A stretch of 64,000 bases of DNA from Pelomonas sp. Root1237. Its GTDB lineage: Bacteria > Pseudomonadota > Gammaproteobacteria > Burkholderiales > Burkholderiaceae_C. The stretch is taken from NCBI RefSeq assembly GCF_001425055.1, contig NZ_LMDK01000012.1:782205-846204 (forward strand), read 5' to 3'. The notes beneath the pieces were generated by a model. The model worked only from the letters and a program-made list of their open reading frames with translations, did not search any database and was not told the origin of the DNA. Position numbers and translations under genes: made by a program. This document shows, piece by piece, positions 19,309-28,647 of the stretch. Positions within the stretch are counted from its first letter, which is position 1; every line of letters starts with the position of its first letter.

Positions 19309-20841
19309 ATGCAAGACATCCTGCAAGCACTCGAAGCCAAGCGCGCCCGTGCGCGGCTCGGCGGTGGCGAGAAGCGCATTGCCGCCCAGCACGCCAAGGG
19401 CAAGTTGACGGCGCGCGAACGGCTGGAGCTGCTGTTCGACGAAGGCAGCTTCGAGGAATGGGACATGTTCGTCGAGCACCGCTGCGTGGACTTCGGCATG
19501 CAGGACAACAAGATCCCCGGCGACGGCGTCGTGACCGGCTACGGCATGATCAACGGGCGCCTGGCCTTCGCCTTCAGCCAGGACTTCACGGTCTTCGGCG
19601 GCGCGCTCTCCGAAGCCCATGCCGAGAAGATCTGCAAGGTGATGGACCAGGCCATGAAGGTCGGTGCCCCGGTCATCGGCCTGAACGATTCGGGCGGCGC
19701 GCGCATCCAGGAAGGTGTCGCGTCCCTGGGCGGTTATGCCGACGTGTTCCAGCGCAATGTGATGGCCTCCGGCGTCGTGCCGCAGATCAGCATGATCATG
19801 GGCCCCTGCGCCGGCGGCGCGGTCTACTCGCCGGCGATGACCGACTTCATCTTCATGGTGCGGGACAGCAGCTACATGTTCGTCACCGGCCCCGAGGTCG
19901 TGAAGACCGTGACGCACGAGGAAGTGACCGCCGAGGAACTGGGCGGCGCCACCACGCACAACAGCCGCAGCGGCGTGGCTGATCTGTCGTTCGAGAACGA
20001 TGTCGAGGCGCTGTTGATGCTGCGCCGCTTCTTCAACTACCTGCCGCTGTCCAACCGCGAGAAGGCGCCATGCCGCCCGAGCGGCGACCCGGCCAATCGG
20101 CTGGACATGTCGCTGGACACGCTGGTGCCCGAGAACCCGAACAAGCCCTACGACATCAAGGAACTGATCCTCAAGGTCGTCGACGACGGTGACTTCTTCG
20201 AGCTGCAGCCCGACTACGCGAAGAACATCGTCACCGGCTTTGCGCGCATGGAAGGCCAGACGGTGGGCATCGTCGCCAACCAGCCGCTGGTGCTGGCCGG
20301 CTGCCTGGACATCAAGAGCAGCATCAAGGCCGCGCGCTTCGTGCGCTTCTGCGACGCGTTCAACATCCCGGTCGTCACTTTCGTCGACGTGCCCGGCTTC
20401 ATGCCTGGCACCTCACAGGAGTACGGCGGCATCATCAAGCATGGTGCCAAGCTGCTGTATGCGTACGCCGAGTGCACGGTGCCCAAGATCACCGTCATCA
20501 CCCGCAAGGCCTACGGCGGCGCCTACGACGTGATGGCCTCCAAGCACCTGCGCGGCGACGTCAACTTCGCCTGGCCCAACGCCGAGATCGCCGTGATGGG
20601 CGCCAAGGGCGCGGTGGAGATCATCTTCCGCGAGGACAAGGGCGACCCTGCCAAGCTGGCGGCCCGCGAGGCCGAATACAAGGCCCGCTTCGCCAACCCC
20701 TTCATCGCCGGCAGCCGCGGCTTCATCGACGACGTCATCCAGCCGCACGAGACGCGCAAACGCATCTGCCGCAGCCTGTCGATGCTGAAGGACAAGAAGC
20801 TGGAGAACCCGTGGCGCAAGCACGGGAACATTCCGCTGTGA
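19309..20841 (+). CDS. pccB: Propionyl-CoA carboxylase, beta (carboxyltransferase) subunit
   Basis: This 510-residue carboxyltransferase moves the carboxyl group from carboxybiotin to propionyl-CoA to give (S)-methylmalonyl-CoA. The N-terminal half has [12 protein letters not shown] and [12 protein letters not shown] (oxyanion glycines). The C-terminal half has [19 protein letters not shown] and [12 protein letters not shown]. The sequence is closer to PccB than to acetyl-CoA carboxylase AccD, which is separate at 41746. It begins 6 bp after the VOC gene, and its biotinylated partner PccA follows two genes later. Confidence 0.93.
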   Translation: MQDILQALEAKRARARLGGGEKRIAAQHAKGKLTARERLELLFDEGSFEEWDMFVEHRCVDFGMQDNKIPGDGVVTGYGMINGRLAFAFSQDFTVFGGALSEAHAEKICKVMDQAMKVGAPVIGLNDSGGARIQEGVASLGGYADVFQRNVMASGVVPQISMIMGPCAGGAVYSPAMTDFIFMVRDSSYMFVTGPEVVKTVTHEEVTAEELGGATTHNSRSGVADLSFENDVEALLMLRRFFNYLPLSNREKAPCRPSGDPANRLDMSLDTLVPENPNKPYDIKELILKVVDDGDFFELQPDYAKNIVTGFARMEGQTVGIVANQPLVLAGCLDIKSSIKAARFVRFCDAFNIPVVTFVDVPGFMPGTSQEYGGIIKHGAKLLYAYAECTVPKITVITRKAYGGAYDVMASKHLRGDVNFAWPNAEIAVMGAKGAVEIIFREDKGDPAKLAAREAEYKARFANPFIAGSRGFIDDVIQPHETRKRICRSLSMLKDKKLENPWRKHGNIPL

Positions 20842-21983
20842 AGCACGCTTGGTTCTTGGCGTTGGGGCTGGGTCTGCTGGCCTCCCATGCGCAGGCTGCG
20901 CAGCACAAGGACGCGGCCAGCGGCTGCGTGGTGTCCGCGCCGGCCTATCTGGCCAGCAACGACTATGCGTTCAGCTACCAGGGCGCCTGCCGCGACGGCC
21001 TCGCCGAAGGCCAGGGCAAGGCCATCTGGACACTGCGCAATTCGCCCCAGCACCGCGAGGAATGGGCAGGGCGTTTCAGCGCCGGCGTCTACCTGCCCGA
21101 GCCGTCGCAAGGCCTCAAGGCGCGCGCGCTGCGGGGCGACAACGTGCTGTTCGATCTCGGCCCCCTGCCCAAGCTGGAGGGCATGAGCCCGCGCCTGGCG
21201 GTGGAGGCCACCAGCGAGCTGACCAAGTATCCCGACCCCTGCAAGCCCGACACGCTCTTCGTGCTGCAGGCCGACGGCCCGGCGCTGGTGTCTGACGACG
21301 TGGCCAAGCAGATGCTGCGCTCGGCGCTGGACAAGCTCAAGCTCCGCTGTGGCGATGACCGCCTGCGCGAGCGCGGCCGACCAGGTGGTGAGCGCACCCA
21401 TATCCGTATCCGGATGGCGCCGCAGCCCGATCTGGAGGTGGATCAATACGGCAATCCCAAGGGCATCGTTGTCGAGGCGTCGCTGCCGCTGGACCCGGGC
21501 AAGGACTTCACCCAGTACAGCAACAGCGTGGCCAGCCAGCAGCGCCAACGCCAGGCGCGTGAAGAGCGCGACGCACAGAAGCAAGCCAATGCGCAGCGCC
21601 TGCAGACTTTTGCCAAGCCATTGGGTGCCGGCATCTGGGTCGGCCTGAATGCACTGGCGCAGAACCCCTTCCGCTACCAGGACCAGGTCGTGCTGACGGC
21701 CGTGAAGCTCAACGATGTGGTCGCGCCGACGCGTGCCCGCGTCATGGCTGTTGGCGGCGGCTACCAGAGCAGCTTTGCCTTGATCGAAGGCGAAGGGCTT
21801 GCCAAGTGGGAACCCGGTGCGCGCGTCCTCGCCGTCAAGGTGCTGGGGCGCTTGCCCAACACCGATGCCGATCTTCCCGCCGGCTTGCATCTGCAACTGG
21901 TGGGCCAGTTGCCCTGCGCGCAGGGAGATTGCGGTGATCGCCTGTCCCTGCCCAACCCGCTGCGTGATGGCGAGGCACCCTGA
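20838..21983 (+). CDS. Exported protein of unknown function with MORN-like segment
   Basis: This 381-residue protein starts at a GTG overlapping the pccB stop by 4 nt (GTGA). An N-terminal signal peptide is evident ([19 protein letters not shown], cleavage after AQA). Just after it, [18 protein letters not shown] resembles a MORN repeat (YxGxxxxGxxxGxG). The middle contains a charged segment rich in Gln/Arg (about residues 235-255, [18 protein letters not shown]), and the C-terminal third looks like a compact beta domain. There is no known catalytic motif. Its location between pccB and pccA is odd for an exported protein. Confidence 0.8.
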   Translation: MKHAWFLALGLGLLASHAQAAQHKDAASGCVVSAPAYLASNDYAFSYQGACRDGLAEGQGKAIWTLRNSPQHREEWAGRFSAGVYLPEPSQGLKARALRGDNVLFDLGPLPKLEGMSPRLAVEATSELTKYPDPCKPDTLFVLQADGPALVSDDVAKQMLRSALDKLKLRCGDDRLRERGRPGGERTHIRIRMAPQPDLEVDQYGNPKGIVVEASLPLDPGKDFTQYSNSVASQQRQRQAREERDAQKQANAQRLQTFAKPLGAGIWVGLNALAQNPFRYQDQVVLTAVKLNDVVAPTRARVMAVGGGYQSSFALIEGEGLAKWEPGARVLAVKVLGRLPNTDADLPAGLHLQLVGQLPCAQGDCGDRLSLPNPLRDGEAP

Positions 21984-22273
21984 TGGCCAAGGCACGTTGC
22001 GCCGCCGAGGCGCTCAAGCTCACCGACATCCCCAACATCGGCAAGGCCGTGGCCGCCGATCTCGTCCAACTGGGCCTGCCCACGCCTGCGCACGTGAAGG
22101 CCATGGACCCCTTCAAGACCTACGACCGCCTGCGCGACCCGATGGGCCAGCGCCATGACCCCTGCGTGCTCGACACCTTCATGGCCGCCCACGATTTCAT
22201 GAACGGCGGGCCTGCCCAGCCGTGGTGGCACTTCACCGAGCAGCGCAAGAAGCTGCTCGCGAAAACGAAATAA
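21983..22273 (+). CDS. Small helix-hairpin-helix protein (Cdd1-like)
   Basis: This 96-residue protein has a helix-hairpin-helix core, LTDIPNIGKAVAADLVQLGL, followed by a conserved-looking segment DRLRDPMGQRHDPCVLDTFM and a Trp-rich end. It resembles the short proteins grouped as pathogenicity locus Cdd1. Helix-hairpin-helix motifs usually bind DNA non-specifically, but no enzymatic role is known. Its ATG overlaps the preceding stop by one base, and pccA follows after 11 bp. Confidence 0.78.
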   Translation: MAKARCAAEALKLTDIPNIGKAVAADLVQLGLPTPAHVKAMDPFKTYDRLRDPMGQRHDPCVLDTFMAAHDFMNGGPAQPWWHFTEQRKKLLAKTK

Positions 22274-22284
22274 CGAGGCACCTC

Positions 22285-24330
22285 ATGTTTACCAAGATCC
22301 TGATTGCCAACCGGGGTGAGATCGCCTGCCGGGTCATCGCCACGGCAAGGAAGATGGGCATCGCTACTGTCGCCGTCTATTCCGAAGCCGACAAGGACGC
22401 CCGCCACGTCGAGCTGGCCGATGAAGCCGTGCTGCTTGGCCCGGCGCCGTCGCGCGAGAGCTATCTCGTCGCCGACAAGATCATTGCCGCTGCCAAGCAG
22501 ACCGGTGCCCAGGCCATCCACCCCGGCTATGGCTTCCTCAGCGAGAACGAGGCGTTCGCGCGTCGCGTCGAGGAAGAGGGCCTGGTCTTCATCGGCCCCA
22601 AGCACGGCTCCATCGCCGCAATGGGCGACAAGATCGCGTCCAAGAAACTGGCGACCGCGGCCGGTGTCAACACCATCCCCGGCCACAACGAGCCCATCCT
22701 GTCGGCCGAGGAGGCCGTCGGCATTGCGGCCAGGATTGGCTATCCCGTCATGATCAAGGCCAGCGCCGGCGGCGGTGGCAAGGGCCTGCGCGTAGCCTTC
22801 AACGACAAGGAAGCCTTCGAGGGCTTCACGTCCTGCCGCAACGAGGCGCGCAACAGCTTTGGCGACGACCGCGTCTTCATCGAGAAGTTCGTCGAGGAAC
22901 CGCGCCACATCGAGATCCAGGTGCTGGGCGATTCACAGGGCAGCGTCGTCTACCTGTGGGAGCGCGAATGCTCCATCCAGCGCCGCCACCAGAAGGTCAT
23001 CGAGGAGGCGCCGTCGCCCTTTATCAGCGAGGCCACGCGCCGCGCGATGGGAGAGCAGGCGGTGCAACTGGCAAAGGCGGTGAACTACCAGAGCGCCGGC
23101 ACGGTGGAGTTCGTCGTCGGCAAGGACCAGGGCTTCTACTTCCTGGAGATGAACACGCGGCTGCAGGTGGAGCACCCGGTCACCGAGTGCATCACCGGGC
23201 TGGACCTTGTCGAGCAGATGATTCGCGTCGCCGCCGGCGAACCGCTGTCATTCACGCAGGAGCAGATCAAGCGCGAAGGTTGGGCCATCGAATGCCGCAT
23301 CAATGCGGAAGACCCCTTCCGCAACTTCTTGCCCAGCACCGGCCGCCTGGTGCGCTACCAGCCGCCCGAGACGACGATGAAGCAGGCCGAGCCGCAGCGC
23401 TTTGGCGTGCGCGTGGACACCGGCGTCTACGAGGGCGGCGAGATCCCGATGTTCTACGACTCGATGATCGCCAAGCTCATCGTGCATGGCCGCGACCGGG
23501 CCGAAGCCATCGCCAAGATGCGCGAGGCGCTGAACGGCTTCGTCATCCGCGGCGTGTCCAGCAACATCCCCTTCCAGGCGGCGCTGCTGGCCCACCCGGA
23601 CTTTGCGAGCGGCGACTTCAACACCGGCTTCATCGCCCAGCACTACGCCGGCGGCTTCAAGGCCGAGGATGTGCCGCATGACGACCCGCTCTTCCTTGTC
23701 GCGCTGGCCGGCTTCATCCGCCGCAAGGCACGTGAGCGCGAGGCAGGCATCAGCGGCCAGTTGCGCGGCCACGAGGTGCAGATCGAGCACGACTACGTTG
23801 CCGTCGTCAATCTCGGCGCTGGCCACAGCGAGCGCCATGCGCTGCACATCAGCGAATACGCGGGCGCGCTGGGCGAGGCACGCGTGCAGGTGGGCGGCAA
23901 GGACTACCGCATCGTTTCCAGCTCCCGCCTGAACGACGTGCGCATCACCGGCACCGTCAATGGCCTGGCCTTTACCGCCCAGGCTGAGCGCGGCACGGCG
24001 AAGAACCCGCTGGCCTATCGCATCCACCATGGCGGCCTGTTGATCGAGCTGACCGTGCTGAGCCCGCGTGCGGCCGAATTGCAGACGTTGATGCCCTACA
24101 AGGCACCGCCGGACACCTCCAAACTGCTGCTGTCGCCCATGCCCGGGCTGCTCGTGCACCTGGCTGCGCAGGTCGGCCAGACGGTTCAGGCCGGTGAGCG
24201 GCTGGCGGTCATCGAGGCGATGAAGATGGAGAACATCCTGACCGCCGCGCAGGACGTGACCGTCGCCGAGGTGTTGGCCAAGCCGGGCGAGAGCCTGTCG
24301 GTAGACCAGCCCATCCTGCGCTTTGCCTGA
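22285..24330 (+). CDS. pccA: Propionyl-CoA carboxylase, alpha subunit (biotin carboxylase plus biotin carrier)
   Basis: This 681-residue protein carboxylates its own biotin with ATP and bicarbonate and passes the group to PccB. The biotin carboxylase part spans residues 1-450 (KILIANRGEIACR, ATP-grasp glycine loop KASAGGGGKGLR, EMNTRLQVEHPVTE). A linker/BT domain follows, then a biotinyl domain with EAMKMEN, where K647 is the biotin attachment site. The start is ATG at 22285 with AACGAGG upstream. The domain order and length fit acyl-CoA carboxylase alpha subunits, not the shorter AccC. Confidence 0.94.
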   Translation: MFTKILIANRGEIACRVIATARKMGIATVAVYSEADKDARHVELADEAVLLGPAPSRESYLVADKIIAAAKQTGAQAIHPGYGFLSENEAFARRVEEEGLVFIGPKHGSIAAMGDKIASKKLATAAGVNTIPGHNEPILSAEEAVGIAARIGYPVMIKASAGGGGKGLRVAFNDKEAFEGFTSCRNEARNSFGDDRVFIEKFVEEPRHIEIQVLGDSQGSVVYLWERECSIQRRHQKVIEEAPSPFISEATRRAMGEQAVQLAKAVNYQSAGTVEFVVGKDQGFYFLEMNTRLQVEHPVTECITGLDLVEQMIRVAAGEPLSFTQEQIKREGWAIECRINAEDPFRNFLPSTGRLVRYQPPETTMKQAEPQRFGVRVDTGVYEGGEIPMFYDSMIAKLIVHGRDRAEAIAKMREALNGFVIRGVSSNIPFQAALLAHPDFASGDFNTGFIAQHYAGGFKAEDVPHDDPLFLVALAGFIRRKAREREAGISGQLRGHEVQIEHDYVAVVNLGAGHSERHALHISEYAGALGEARVQVGGKDYRIVSSSRLNDVRITGTVNGLAFTAQAERGTAKNPLAYRIHHGGLLIELTVLSPRAAELQTLMPYKAPPDTSKLLLSPMPGLLVHLAAQVGQTVQAGERLAVIEAMKMENILTAAQDVTVAEVLAKPGESLSVDQPILRFA

Positions 24331-25528
24331 ATCCGTCGCCATCGTCGGCGCCGGTGTCGCCGGCGCGGCCGCAGCGATTCGTCTGGCCGAGCGCGGCGTC
24401 GCTGTTGATCTGTACGAGGCCGTGCCCGAGCCCAAACCCATCGGTGCGGGCCTGCTGCTTCAGCCCACCGGCCAGCGCGTGCTCACGGCCATGGGGCTGC
24501 TGGACGAGGCGCTGGCGCTGGGTACGCGGGTAGACCGCTTGTTCGGCGACACGCCCTCGGGCCGCGCGGTGCTGGACATGAGCTACCGGCGCTTCCATCC
24601 TGAGGCCTATGGCCTGGGCATCCAGCGCGGCGCGTTGATGGGCATGCTGTGGAAGCGCGTGCGCGAGCTCGGCGTCCGCTGGCATTGCGGCGCGCTGGTT
24701 GAAGGCTTCGAGCAGGACGAGGCCGGCGTCACCTTGCGTTTGTCCGGCGGAGCCAAGGCTCGCCATGCCGCGCTGATCCTCGCCAACGGCAGCTTCTCCA
24801 GGCTGCGCGAAGGCATGAAGGTCAGCCAGCATGCGCGCGCCTTCCCCTGGGGCGCCGTCTGGACCGTGCTGCCGGCGCCGCCTGGTTTCCCTCAGATCGA
24901 GCTGCGCCAGCGCTTCCGGTCGGCGTCGCAGATGATCGGCCTGATGCCGGTCGGCAGGGCCGATCACGCCGATGGCGCACGAGGCATCAACCTGTTCTGG
25001 AGTCTGCCCGTCGCCGAACTTGAAGGTTGGCGCGAGCGCGTTGGGCTAGATCGCATCAAGCAGCAGATGGCCGAGCTCTTTCCCGACGTCTTGCCGCTGC
25101 TGGCCGGCCTGCGCGATGCCGGGCAGTTGCGTGAAGCCCGCTACGCCGATGTCCACATGGCGCGCTGGCATGACGGCCGCGTGCTGGCCATTGGTGACTG
25201 CGCCCATGGCATGAGCCCGCAGCTAGGGCAGGGCGCCAACATGGCGCTGATCGATGCGCACGAGCTGGCGAGCGAGGTCGGTGGCGACTGGCCCGGCGTG
25301 TTCGAGCGCTACGGCCGCCGCCGCCGCGCCCACCTGCGCTTCTACGGTCAGGCCAGCAAGGGCCTGACGCCGATGTTCCAGTCCCACGCCGTTGTCGCGC
25401 CCTGGTTGCGCGACCGCTTCTTCGGTTGGGGCGGGCGACTGCCCTATGTCCACCAGCAGTCCATCGCGGTGCTGGCCGGCTACAAGACCGGCTGGCTCTG
25501 GGGGCGGCTCAAGCTGGCCGGCTGCTGA
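24323..25528 (+). CDS. FAD-dependent monooxygenase, UbiH/PHBH-like
   Basis: This 401-residue group A flavoprotein has an N-terminal dinucleotide motif VAIVGAGVAGAAAA immediately after the start and a second FAD motif near residue 290 (VLAIGDCAHGMSPQLGQGAN). It probably uses NAD(P)H and oxygen to hydroxylate or epoxidise an organic substrate; the substrate is not evident. The only start that keeps the FAD motif is TTG at 24323, overlapping pccA by 8 nt. The C-terminus ends in a Trp/Gly-rich tail (TGWLWGRLKLAGC). Its presence in a propionyl-CoA operon is unusual. Confidence 0.85.
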   Translation: MPESVAIVGAGVAGAAAAIRLAERGVAVDLYEAVPEPKPIGAGLLLQPTGQRVLTAMGLLDEALALGTRVDRLFGDTPSGRAVLDMSYRRFHPEAYGLGIQRGALMGMLWKRVRELGVRWHCGALVEGFEQDEAGVTLRLSGGAKARHAALILANGSFSRLREGMKVSQHARAFPWGAVWTVLPAPPGFPQIELRQRFRSASQMIGLMPVGRADHADGARGINLFWSLPVAELEGWRERVGLDRIKQQMAELFPDVLPLLAGLRDAGQLREARYADVHMARWHDGRVLAIGDCAHGMSPQLGQGANMALIDAHELASEVGGDWPGVFERYGRRRRAHLRFYGQASKGLTPMFQSHAVVAPWLRDRFFGWGGRLPYVHQQSIAVLAGYKTGWLWGRLKLAGC

Positions 25529-26625
25529 TGCGCTTCGGCCTGTTCGCCCATCTGCGTGTGCTGCGGGCCGCGCTGGCGCCGCTGCGCCAGCGCGGCTTCG
25601 GCAAGGCCCAGGCGCTGCTGTGGCAGTTGCCGGCGGCCGTGCTGCTGCGCGCCTGGCGCGCACTTGCCCAGCCCTGCAATGCGGCGCTGCTGAGCGGCAC
25701 TGCCGGCGCGCGGCGCTGCGCCGAGTTCCAGCAGCGGCTGCCGCAAGACGGCCGGCCGCGGCTTTACGTCATCGTGATGCCGCAGACGCTGCATTTCCTG
25801 CAGCCCTGCCTGAGCCTGCTCGTGGACAGCGCACAGCTGGTGCTGCTGGCGAACGGCGCCCGGCGCTGGGAACGGCAATGGCTGGCGCGGCGCTTCCCGA
25901 CGCTGCCCCTGCATGTGCTGCCGACGCTGCCGGCGTCCAGCGCACCGCATGGCGCGGTCGTCAGCCTGCTGCTGCGCACCGAGGGCGCCAGCTTTGGCAT
26001 CCTCGACCATGACGCCTACGTCTTTGACGGCGGCCTGCTGCCGCGCTTGCTGCCCACGGGGCGGGACAGCATGGTCAGCTGCTTCGAGGCCCGCAGCGAG
26101 GAGACCGGCCTGGCCTATCCGCTGACGCATCTGCTCTTCCTCAACGCCCCGGTGCTGCGCGAGCTGATGGAGCGCTGGCAGGTCGACGCGCGCTTGTACC
26201 GTCGCGCACCGGCCTCGGTGGCCGAGCCTTTTGCACAACTGCATCTCGGGCCGCGCAGCTACCTGAAGCCCTACCAGGGCTTCTTCGACACCCTGCACGT
26301 GCTGCTGATCGTGGCCCAGGCAGAGGGCTGGACGCCGCGCTTCGTGCCCATGGCCAGCGAGGCGCCGGTCTGGCATGTCGGTGGCACCAGCATCGGCAGC
26401 CACCACACCAAACCGCTGTTCGCCCTCTACCTGCACCTGCGCTTCCTGGAACTGGTGGGCGACGAGACGCTGAGCCGCCGCTACGCTTTCATGGCGGCAC
26501 CGCTGACCCACTCCGATGAGGCGCTGCAGCGCTGTATGCCCGGCGATGCCGGCTGGCAAGGATTGCCCATCGCCTTGGCCCTTCTGGACAGGCTGCAGCA
26601 GCGCCTCCAGCCCCCCACAACCTGA
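25528..26625 (+). CDS. Glycosyltransferase-like protein of unknown function
   Basis: This 365-residue protein starts at an ATG overlapping the monooxygenase stop by one base (TGATG). A GT-A-like acidic motif [11 protein letters not shown] occurs near residue 157, and [15 protein letters not shown] and [13 protein letters not shown] precede it. A conserved-looking [20 protein letters not shown] lies near residue 290. There is no signal peptide or clear membrane span. The acidic motif suggests a nucleotide-sugar-dependent transferase, but the assignment rests on that motif and general layout alone. Confidence 0.6.
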   Translation: MRFGLFAHLRVLRAALAPLRQRGFGKAQALLWQLPAAVLLRAWRALAQPCNAALLSGTAGARRCAEFQQRLPQDGRPRLYVIVMPQTLHFLQPCLSLLVDSAQLVLLANGARRWERQWLARRFPTLPLHVLPTLPASSAPHGAVVSLLLRTEGASFGILDHDAYVFDGGLLPRLLPTGRDSMVSCFEARSEETGLAYPLTHLLFLNAPVLRELMERWQVDARLYRRAPASVAEPFAQLHLGPRSYLKPYQGFFDTLHVLLIVAQAEGWTPRFVPMASEAPVWHVGGTSIGSHHTKPLFALYLHLRFLELVGDETLSRRYAFMAAPLTHSDEALQRCMPGDAGWQGLPIALALLDRLQQRLQPPTT

Positions 26626-26638
26626 CGCGAGTCACGCC

Positions 26639-27112
26639 ATGACCCAAGCCACGCCCCGTCCCTTCCAAGTCCTCGGCCTGCAGCAGATCGCCATCGGCGG
26701 CCTGGACAAGGACAAGCTGCGCCGCCTGTGGGTGGACCTGCTGGGCGTGCCGGTGACCGGCAATTTCAAGAGCGAGCGCGAGAACGTCGATGAGGACATC
26801 TGCACGCTGGGGCAGGGCGTGCATGCCGTCGAGGTGGACCTGATGCAGCCGCTGGACCCGGAGAAGAAACCGGCCGTGCATGCCACGCCGTTGAACCACA
26901 TCGGCCTGTGGGTGGACGACCTGCCAGCGGCCGTGGCTGCCATGACGGCGCAGGGCGTTCGCTTTGCGCCCGGCGGCATCCGCAAGGGCGCGGCCGGTTA
27001 CGACATCTGCTTCATCCACCCGAAGAGCAACGATGAGTTCCCCATCGGCGGAGAGGGCGTGCTGATCGAGCTGGTGCAAGCACCGCCCGAGGTGATTGCA
27101 GCACTGGGTTGA
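26639..27112 (+). CDS. Methylmalonyl-CoA epimerase-like VOC protein
   Basis: This 157-residue VOC protein has strong resemblance to methylmalonyl-CoA epimerase in the second module: [15 protein letters not shown], then [16 protein letters not shown] and GVLIELVQ. These match the family pattern (HxxxxVDxx, Gly-Ala-x-Gly, HPK, GVLxEL). VMQP-like LMQPLDP supplies the expected Gln/His ligand position. The first ligand position reads LQQIAI, so the usual His is Gln. It lies 13 bp after the preceding gene, at the end of the cluster with mutase and propionyl-CoA carboxylase. That is exactly where the epimerase step is needed to turn the (S)- into the (R)-isomer. Confidence 0.68.
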   Translation: MTQATPRPFQVLGLQQIAIGGLDKDKLRRLWVDLLGVPVTGNFKSERENVDEDICTLGQGVHAVEVDLMQPLDPEKKPAVHATPLNHIGLWVDDLPAAVAAMTAQGVRFAPGGIRKGAAGYDICFIHPKSNDEFPIGGEGVLIELVQAPPEVIAALG

Positions 27113-27125
27113 AAGGCGGCTGCGC

Positions 27126-28358
27126 TCAGCCGGGCTGGCGCGCTGTGGTGGCGAGCTTGTTGAGGTCGACGCCGCTGATGACGCCGCGCAGCTGGTCGAT
27201 GCCGACCTGCTCGCCCTTGGCCTCGACGATGACGCCGTTGGGCAGCAGCACCGACATCTCGGCGTGCGAGCCATCCTTGCGATAGTCCTCGCGCACCGTG
27301 CGGTCGCCCTGCTTGAACACGCGCTCGATGCGGCCATCGGCCTCCTTGTCGAGCGTCATGTTGGCCCAGCCGGCGAGGTTGGCCATGCCGGCGAGGCTGC
27401 CCATGTCGGTGATGTCCAGGCTGATGGACTTGTCGCCATTGCCATAGCGGGCCCGGGCGGATGACGAGTTGATGCCGATCGCACCGCCGCTCTGGGCCTC
27501 GACACTGGTGCGCTTGAAGTCGCCGAGAGTCTCAGGCAGCAGCGCCTTGAGGTCCGCGGCCGGCATCGGCTTGGCCCCCCCGGTCGCACCCGTCACAGCG
27601 CCCATCATCTCGCTCAGCGCCTTGCCCGCTGCAGCGCTGTCTCCCTTGGCCTGAGCCTCCTCCATGCGTTTGCCCAGCGCCTCCATGCGCTTGGCGGCCG
27701 CGTCCATCTTGCTGGTGTCGAGGGTGACGTCGCCGCCCGGGCCCTTGAGCGTCACCGAGCCGCTACCCTGATGCCCGCCGCCCCAGCTGCCCATGCCGAG
27801 TACTGCGCTGCTCACCGCGCCCACCACCAACCCGGCCACGATGCCCGCCACCACGACCACGGCGGTGTAGCCGGCGGACTTCTCCGGCGGGTTGCGCATC
27901 AGCACTGGCAGCCCGAGGTAGATGAGGTAGATCGAATAGAGCCCGCACAGCAGGCCCAGCACGCTCAGCGAGGGCAGGAGCTGGAACACCCCGCCCACGA
28001 AGCCAGCCGTGCAGCCATACGCCACCAGCTTGAGCGCGGCCAGGGGGTCGGGCGTGCCGCCGAAGGTGGGCGCCAGCGCGTTCACCAGCAGCGAAAGCAG
28101 GTAGACCATGCCCAGCGACAGCACATAGCCCACCACCATATGCACCAGGCCGCTCACGAAAGGCACGCGGAAGCTGATGCCGAAGCCACCCATTCCGATC
28201 ACCGACATGCCGATGAAGCCCGCCACCGCCGGTATCGCCGCCAGGATGAGCAGCCATTCCTTGTACAGGGACTGCACCGTGGCGGTCTCCTGGGCGATCT
28301 GCGGCCAGGTGTCCTTGGGCTTGAGCAGGATGTCTTGGATGCGCTGAACCAGAATCAT
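27126..28358 (-). CDS. Yip1-domain membrane protein
   Basis: The start is the ATG at 28358 (MILVQRIQDILLKPKDTWPQ), giving 410 residues. Residues 1-30 carry the typical amphipathic opening of bacterial Yip1 proteins (LKPKDTWPQIAQE). About five transmembrane segments follow up to residue 205 (for example LLILAAIPAVAGFIGMSVIG, MVVGYVLSLGMVYLLSLLV and VVVVAGIVAGLVVGAVSSAV). The last 200 residues are a soluble, Gly/Ala-rich region with short coiled-coil character (AAKRMEALGKRMEEAQAKGD) and a beta-rich C-terminus. It converges on the propionate cluster. Function is unknown. Confidence 0.82.
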   Translation of the reverse strand: MILVQRIQDILLKPKDTWPQIAQETATVQSLYKEWLLILAAIPAVAGFIGMSVIGMGGFGISFRVPFVSGLVHMVVGYVLSLGMVYLLSLLVNALAPTFGGTPDPLAALKLVAYGCTAGFVGGVFQLLPSLSVLGLLCGLYSIYLIYLGLPVLMRNPPEKSAGYTAVVVVAGIVAGLVVGAVSSAVLGMGSWGGGHQGSGSVTLKGPGGDVTLDTSKMDAAAKRMEALGKRMEEAQAKGDSAAAGKALSEMMGAVTGATGGAKPMPAADLKALLPETLGDFKRTSVEAQSGGAIGINSSSARARYGNGDKSISLDITDMGSLAGMANLAGWANMTLDKEADGRIERVFKQGDRTVREDYRKDGSHAEMSVLLPNGVIVEAKGEQVGIDQLRGVISGVDLNKLATTARQPG

Positions 28359-28647
28359 GGCGATCTCCGCAGGGGTGCCGCATCGTAGAAGCCGGCACCT
28401 GCGTGGCACATGGGGCTTTCATGAAGCCGCTCGCGGCGCTGACGTCTTTGGCGTTGGCGAAGCCGTGCTTCCCGAATCGCCGCTTCTGCGAAACCGTACC
28501 CGCCCGTAATCTGCAAGCAGCAAAACTTGCGCGTGCCGCGCTGGGCTCACCGGCCCGTGGCACACCGGAAGGCGAGGGGGCCACAAGCCGTTTCGCGAGT
28601 TCGGTCGCAAGGCTTTGCTCAGCACGGGCCAGAATGCGCGGCTTCTC

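Noticed and set aside
20472-20837. N-terminal extension of the exported protein into pccB
   Set aside because: The extension is out of frame with pccB and basic nonsense. The GTG at 20838 is followed immediately by a signal peptide.
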